Below are positions 58,210 through 64,000 of a stretch of 64,000 nt of DNA, in pieces. Under the pieces are notes generated by a model. That model worked only from the letters and a program-made list of their open reading frames with translations. It was not told where the DNA came from and made no database searches. The stretch comes from Celoporthe dispersa (Eukaryota > Ascomycota > Sordariomycetes > Diaporthales > Cryphonectriaceae). Position 1 is the stretch's first letter. Every line of letters starts with the position of its first letter. Position numbers and translations under genes: made by a program. The DNA is taken from positions 4,264,001 to 4,328,000 of the forward strand of contig WAID01000007.1 of assembly GCA_016584495.1 (NCBI GenBank). Reading direction: 5' to 3'.

Positions 58210-60290
58210 TCAGCCGAACATGCCACTGGCTTCTTGCCACCCATCTCCCTGGCCATTCAACATTGACTGGGCCCCAATTGCTTCTTGCTCGCTCAAAATA
58301 TTACAATACCAATCCCACTCCACCCTCTCTGAGCCTTTCGAGGAGTCTTTAGGGTCACTGATCGAGTCGTACCACATCCACGTCGCGGTCCCTAGACGCT
58401 GCCAATACAGCACATCTCCGACTCCTACGTGAAGCATGACCAGTCCAAAATGTCTTTTCATGTTCACCATTCCCAAAGGCGAGGTCTTCCATTCGTGTCG
58501 GTACCCCAGGTATAATACCACGAGCCGATTATCCTTGAAATTGTTTTCTAGGAATCCGCATACTTCTCGCGCTTGTGTACGATTCCCAAATCCGCCCATA
58601 CGCATCTCCGCAAGCAATGCCTCGTAGCATGGAAAGTCCGAGATGTGCGCAGTCGTATCCATGAAGAGCAGCGGCCAGATACCTGGGAGCTCCAGACTCC
58701 GAGCTTTGCCATTTAGGTTGGTGGTGTTGTGATACAGAGACCAAACTTGGTAGATCCTTGAGAAGCTGCACAGTCGTCCCTTGAACTGGCCATACATGGT
58801 GTCTCCGACCATTGTGGTGGATAGTGCGCACTCAGAAGAACAACGATTGGGATGGTTTCGGTACTGACCCCCTTCTTTCAAGGGCCAAAGATACTCGCCC
58901 GGTATTGAGATGGACTTGCTGACCCGCCATCCTGCTCCGAGAGTCATTGGCCCGGTGTGAACAAACAGTTGACTCTGTACAGGGCGCTCCTCGAGAAGCA
59001 TGGCCGCAAGCTCTTCTTCGAGCTCCTCGAGCCTGTAATACTCGGTCGGATCTGCACCTGGTTTGGACGAGCCGAGGCGGTACCCAAACACTTGCATAAT
59101 CCCATAAACGTAATCGCAGCTGTCACTAGCCGAGCGTGACCGGGCATGAGACAAGAGATTCAGGGGATTCCCGTTGAGAGACATAACTTTCACGCCCGAC
59201 TTATCCACCAGGACGCCCATCTCAGTTGTGAAAGCCTCGAGATCTGAGCTGGCTGGACTTGTCGAGTACCATGGAGGCCTCGTGCAATTTCGACACAGGT
59301 CGGCGAATGCATGCAAGGTTAGCAGGCCGCGGTTGTAGTTTTCCTGCGGCGGCAAAAAGAAACGGTGTTCCCCGTCCCCAAGACGAAGAAGGCATTCATT
59401 GCGAGGCATGCTTCCTGGAATGTCCACAATGATGTGAACCATGGGTCACAGAGAATGCGACGCACGCAAGATAAAATCTCAGCCTGGCCCCGGGGATCCG
59501 AAGGCGGATTCGGAACGACTTCCCTGGTCATGTGCGTGACAAACTTGGTCAGGAGTTGCCGGAGGTCATCTTCACCCTCGCTGTCGGTGGCGGTACGGGA
59601 CAACCAGATCGCCACACCTGTAGCATTTCTGAAGATGTCAGCCTGTCTTCCGACCTCCAACGAGGCAAGTGGGCCACGTCGTTGATCTATGCAGGCCAGG
59701 TCTAGCCACAGAAAGTCAGTGGCAGGAATCTTGCCCTGGTACCACTTGGCCATTCCGCCCCGAATGGTGATCGTATCCGGGCCTTTTATTTCGGCACAGA
59801 TCTTGGTGATAATACTCTCGAGAAGCTCGGTGCCGAAGTGACTCGGGTCGATGCGCGGAATATCCCAAGGAACACCCTTGATGCTCAGCGCAGGTGAAAC
59901 ATGAGGATGTTGCTTGACTGGATGATCTTGCAACCTCCACCGTCCCCACGTGTACGAGATGGCTCGATACGAGGGGTCTTTTTGCCCATTGTAGCAGTTG
60001 CCTGGAGTCCATTCAAACGATGTCATGGTGGGCACATGCAGCAGCCGTTGTGGCCACGCTCCCAGCTCGTCGATGTTTGCATGCGTGTAGGGGAACACAT
60101 CAGGCACATACCAATCTTCTTCAGGACGCGTAGCGCGGGATATGGTCACGGCTGGGGTGGAGCCCTGAAACCCGGTTGGGATACTACCAAGGCGCTCATG
60201 GTCGGTCGCTCTTCTTTGGACAATGGTCGGGAGTTTGGGTTCTCGAGAACTAGGTCCATGCGGCTGACCAGCAATGGCAGCATCAATCAT
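58210..60290 (-). CDS. HET-domain (heterokaryon incompatibility) protein (one frameshift)
   Basis: About 690 residues from the Met at 60290 (MIDAAIAGQPHG). The HET domain is recognisable by its three motifs in order: YRAISYTWG, DFLWLDLACIDQ, and TSLWTFQEACL. The following 400 residues have no known domain (LEAFTTEMGVL, WRVSKSISIPGEYLWPL). The frame breaks at a C run at 59376-59379, just after the third HET motif; one more base joins FFVLG to DGEHRFFLPPQENY. HET proteins mediate fungal cell death in non-self recognition. Here it lies between the MFS exporter and the PKS. It may be an unrelated insertion in the cluster. Family membership is clear; the role here is not. Confidence 0.82.
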
Positions 60291-61409
60291 GAACTAGATT
60301 CGACAGGGACAGTCAGTTGATGTTGAATCTCAAGACACAAGATCCAGCCATCTGGTCTATACCTTATGTGCTTGGTTATCGTCCATGGCTTGGGGAAGCC
60401 GCACCTTTTCTGGACCTCTCTCACCCCGTGTTTTCTGAGGCGGTTCACAAATGGTTTCAGTCTAGTTGTGTCCTATAAATCAGTGATCAAATACGATACC
60501 GCGGTCACCGGTGGTCTGTTGAACGAGTTCGCATGGAATTATTTGAGAAGAGAGTCGTTGAGAGATGCTCATGGAGCGAAAAGACCTGTTCCGGTTGGAT
60601 CGATGAATAAGCCCACTGGGACATAACCTTATCCCTGGATGACGTAAGCATTATCTTTGCCCGAACTATTGTTTCACGTGACCTGTCTTGTGACCTACAC
60701 TTTGGATGAGTTGGATGAGCCAAAGTATTCTTAGCAGTGTTTTGGTTGAACTCATTATTATCTGTGCTTACGTATAGAATTCCTGAATATTGTTGCTACT
60801 GCACTTGACCATATCACTTTTCTCATAAAGTCCACCTATTCAACTGTCATTAACGCACCTGGCGCTATTGAATACAAGTTATCCATCGAAAGATCATCCT
60901 ACCGAATATCCGAGGTGCTTCAAAGAGGGGCGACTTCTATTTCGCAAGTTGCAATCTGATATTATCACAACTAAATGATAGTTGCACCTTCACCTTTCTG
61001 AATCTGTCTATTACATGCTTTATGCTAGCAACCATTAGTTCCCATACGCACTGCTCCTCTATGTCCTCTGTGACTCCTACACGCGAGACCGAAACGCTTC
61101 TATCATCGTACTTCTGCCTGGCTGGTCTTCTAAGTGGCTCTGACAGGAGACTGGTCGAAACCTTGGGAGGTTGGCGAGGCCACGGTTCATGGACGGCTGT
61201 GAGGAAGTTTGGTAGTTAGGTTAATCCCTCCCTCAGTACGACATCTGGAATAGCGAACATTGTATACAAAATTATGAATGAATTAGACGAAGATCTGGTG
61301 TTGCTTCCAGGGCTTAAAAAGGCCTGTATATAAGATTTATTCAATTCTTTAAGATAAAAATGTGGACCGCATGAAAATTAAGTTGGCCATCCCTTTACGC
61401 TCCTCTGAA
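60291..61409. other. Intergenic
   Basis: Upstream of the HET gene and downstream of the PKS. No gene recognised. Confidence 0.4.
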
Positions 61410-64000
61410 TCATGCCTCTCCTTTCGATCGCGATGCTTCGAGCGCTGCCTCAACAGCTCTCGTGCACAAAGACCGAGTGTTTGTTGCATTCAAAACATCC
61501 AGAGTCGTAAGTTCTACTCCCAAGCGGACCTTGAACCAGTTTCTCAAGTCCACAGCCGCCAGGGAGTCGATCCCGTAGGTGCTCAACGGCTTCGACTCCT
61601 CCACCTCAGCTGCCAGGCCGAGCGCCTGCACAAGCTGCTTGCTCACGAGCCTGCAAGCCTCGGTAATCAGCTGTTCTACCGGCACTGATGCTTTCAGCAT
61701 GGCCTGGAAGGCCTGGGTCTCGTCGGCGTCTCCACTGCTGTTCCCGGTGTCGCTGGCCTGGGAATGCTGCGGCAGCAGCAGCAGACGGAAGCGAGCATCG
61801 CTCACCAGTGGCGAGTCTGCTGCCAGAGGAAATGGCAGACCCGTGATCATTTGGCCCGCGCTCTCATGGCTCATACCCAGCGTCTGCTGCAGGATCGACA
61901 ACTTCAGGATCTCGTGCAGCTGCCGCTCGTTGATCCTGGACAGGCCGCTCCGGCTCGACACACGCTCCGTAAGTCCCTGATGCTCGCTCATGTAGCCGAC
62001 GTCCTCCACAATTCCGAGGTTGACACTGTGGGCGGAAAGCCCAAGAGAGTGCCGATAGAGGGCGAAAGCATCCTGAAAACTATTCCCTGCGGCATAGTTA
62101 GCCTGGCTAGCCGTGCCTACCATGCCTGATATCGAGGACAGCATGGTAAAGAACTCCAGCTTCGAGCCCTTGACCTCCGCGGCGGCATGGTGTAGGTTCC
62201 AGGTCCCCTCAACCTTGCAGGCAAGTGCCTCGTGGTACTCCTCGAGCGTCATGGCCTCAAGTGTCTTGTCCTGCAGCACACATGTCTCAAGTCAGTTCTC
62301 TTTTGCTCTCAAACTAGATCGGGGCAGTACGACGTGTGGGTACGTACGCGAAGCACCATGGCTCCTTGGATCACGCCCTTGATCGGCACCGTGGAGCCCC
62401 TGAAAACGCGCTCGACATCTTGTCGGTTGGAAACATCGCACTGTTCAACCTTGACCGTTGCCCCAAGGCTGTTCAGGTCTCGGATGACCTGACGCGATCG
62501 CTCATCATCAGCGCCGCTCCTCGACATGATAGTCAGGTGCTTGGCCCCGTGTCGCGCCATGTATATAGACAGACTCCCGCAGAGGCCCTTCAGCCCCCCG
62601 ACGATGAGATAGGCATGCTCCGGGGCGAAGGTCACTGAAGGGCTGGCCCGACGGACGGCCACTCTGATGTCCTCGGCGTCTCCATCTGAAATCACCAACT
62701 TGCCCATATGTTCTCCGGATCTCATGTACCTCAGGGCCTCCGGAATCTCGTTGAAGGAGAAGATTTTCCTCGGAGAAATCGGCTTGATATGCCCCGCCTC
62801 AAGTAACGATCGGATGGTCCGCATTGTCCTGTCCAAGAGCGGGAGATTATCAGCAATGCTTGGCTTCACGATGTCGATTCCCCTGTAGGAACAGTTACGG
62901 TCGAACGGCTCCATGGGCAGCGAGTTCCGGTCAACAATGTCCTTTTTCCCGATCTCGAGGAGCATGCCATGGTCTGCGAGCAGCCTCCACGATTCATCTA
63001 GGAGATCTCCCGTGAGGGAGTTCAGCACGAAATCGACACCGCGGCCGTTGGTCAGCTCCCGGATGCCAGCGGCGAAGTCAACGTTCCTCGAGGAGAATAT
63101 GCGCTCAGGAGAAACGTCAAACTCTTCAATCAGGAGGCGCCTCTTCTCCTGGCTTCCCACGGTTGCGTAGATCTCGGCGCCAAGGTGGCGGCACAGCTGA
63201 ATGCTCGCCAGCCCGACACCGCCCGTAGCCGAGTGGATAAGGACGGACTGGCCTCTCTGGACATTGGCGATCTCCATCAGGCTGTATACGACAGTGAAGA
63301 AGACCAGGCTCATCGTCGCGCCCTCTTCGAAGGTGATGGAGTCAGGGAGCAGGAAGACGCTTTCTTTGGGCATTCGAACACGGTTCGCGAAGGAGCCCTT
63401 GCTTAGAACGCCAACCCTGTCACCGACGCTGTACTCCGTGGCGTTCTTGCCGACCCTCCTGATGACTCCGGCGCTTTCGTAGCCGATGCGGTGTTCATCC
63501 TCAGGAACAAGGCCCAGGGATGTTGCAATATCCTGCCAAGGATCAGTGTCTATCGCGGACTGCTCGGGGATCATTTACCTACCTTATAGTTGACGCCAGC
63601 AGCTCTGATGTCAACCTCCAGCTCGCCGTCACCCAGACTGTCAGGCTCACTGGGAAGCTCGTTGAAGTGGAGGGATCCCATGGCGCCAACCCTTTCACAC
63701 CACAGCCTCACGGTCTTGGGATGTTGTCTGAACCAGACGTCTTCCGGCTCTCTGCCCTTCCTGTCCGTTGCCGATGCCTTCACCAGCGGCTCATCCTGCA
63801 AGACTCTGCTGACGTGTAGCACCCCGTCCCTCTCACAGTACTCTTTCTCCGATACAAGCACACCGTCGTCGCCAAGACTGACGAAGGTGTTCATGGTACG
63901 GATCGCTGAAGATGCTGCGTGGACATTTTCAAGTGAGGAAACATCGAGTATCTTCAAGAGGAGGGTGGGCTCTTCGCCGCGCAGACTGCGCGAGAAACCG
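61410..64000 (-). CDS. Highly reducing polyketide synthase, C-terminal part (ER-KR-ACP), partial
   Basis: The gene enters from the right edge, so its start and the KS, AT and DH (and any MT) domains are outside. Visible, from N to C: a linker (SLHFNELPSEPDSLGDGELEV), the enoyl reductase (DIRAAGVNYK | DIATSLGLVPEDEHRIGYESA, then HSATGGVGLASIQLC as NADPH-binding loop and FVLNSLTGDLLDESW), the ketoreductase (AYLIVGGLKGLCGSL, LTIMSRSG, FFTMLSSISGMVG, and SQANYAAGNSFQDAFA with the active-site Tyr), and an ACP with the 4'-phosphopantetheine serine in TYGIDSLAAVDLRNW. No release domain (thioesterase, reductase) follows; the protein stops at 61410. Introns near 63520-63580 and 62282-62350 join in phase. 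Such enzymes make reduced aliphatic chains iteratively. This is the core enzyme of the presumed cluster. Confidence 0.9.

Overview
The window looks like accessory (possibly subtelomeric) DNA of a filamentous ascomycete, most likely a Eurotiomycete such as Aspergillus or Penicillium. Protein-coding genes are broken by many short GT-AG introns (about 45-100 nt). The families are typical of fungi: Zn2Cys6 regulator, HET-domain protein, Pth11-like membrane protein, fungal P450s, highly reducing PKS, NCS1 and DHA2 transporters. I saw no rRNA, tRNA or CRISPR array.

Layout. 0-9.6 kb: a sugar transporter, a GNAT acetyltransferase, a Cys-rich GPI-anchored protein, an ankyrin-like protein and relics of an SDR and of a conserved fungal family. 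10-18.3 kb: a CK1-like kinase, a GFA-family protein, an APC amino acid permease with an in-frame stop, and a regulator with two tandem Zn2Cys6 clusters. 18.6-22.3 kb: a relic of a PKS ketosynthase, a small polyproline secreted protein, and a secreted QNPFG-repeat/Apple-like protein. 22.9-30.6 kb: a PhyH-type dioxygenase, then a hydantoinase/DUF917 fusion divergently paired with an NCS1 permease, which reads as a nitrogen-heterocycle uptake and hydrolysis unit; the shared promoter holds seven HGATAR sites. 31-39.1 kb: ankyrin protein, small secreted protein, a membrane-anchored aspartic-protease homologue without its usual catalytic motifs, and an ankyrin relic.

39.9-64 kb: a probable secondary-metabolite cluster with a DHA2 transporter, three P450s, a Pth11-like membrane protein, an O-methyltransferase, a second 14-TM MFS exporter, a HET-domain gene, and the C-terminal part (ER-KR-ACP) of a highly reducing PKS running off the right edge.

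A cross-cutting feature is that many otherwise well-conserved genes carry one small frameshift, nearly always at a short homopolymer or dinucleotide run. This points to base-calling/assembly errors more than to independent pseudogenisation, so those genes are described as probably real with a marked break. Intron borders were inferred by eye from GT-AG sites plus reading-frame and family continuity.
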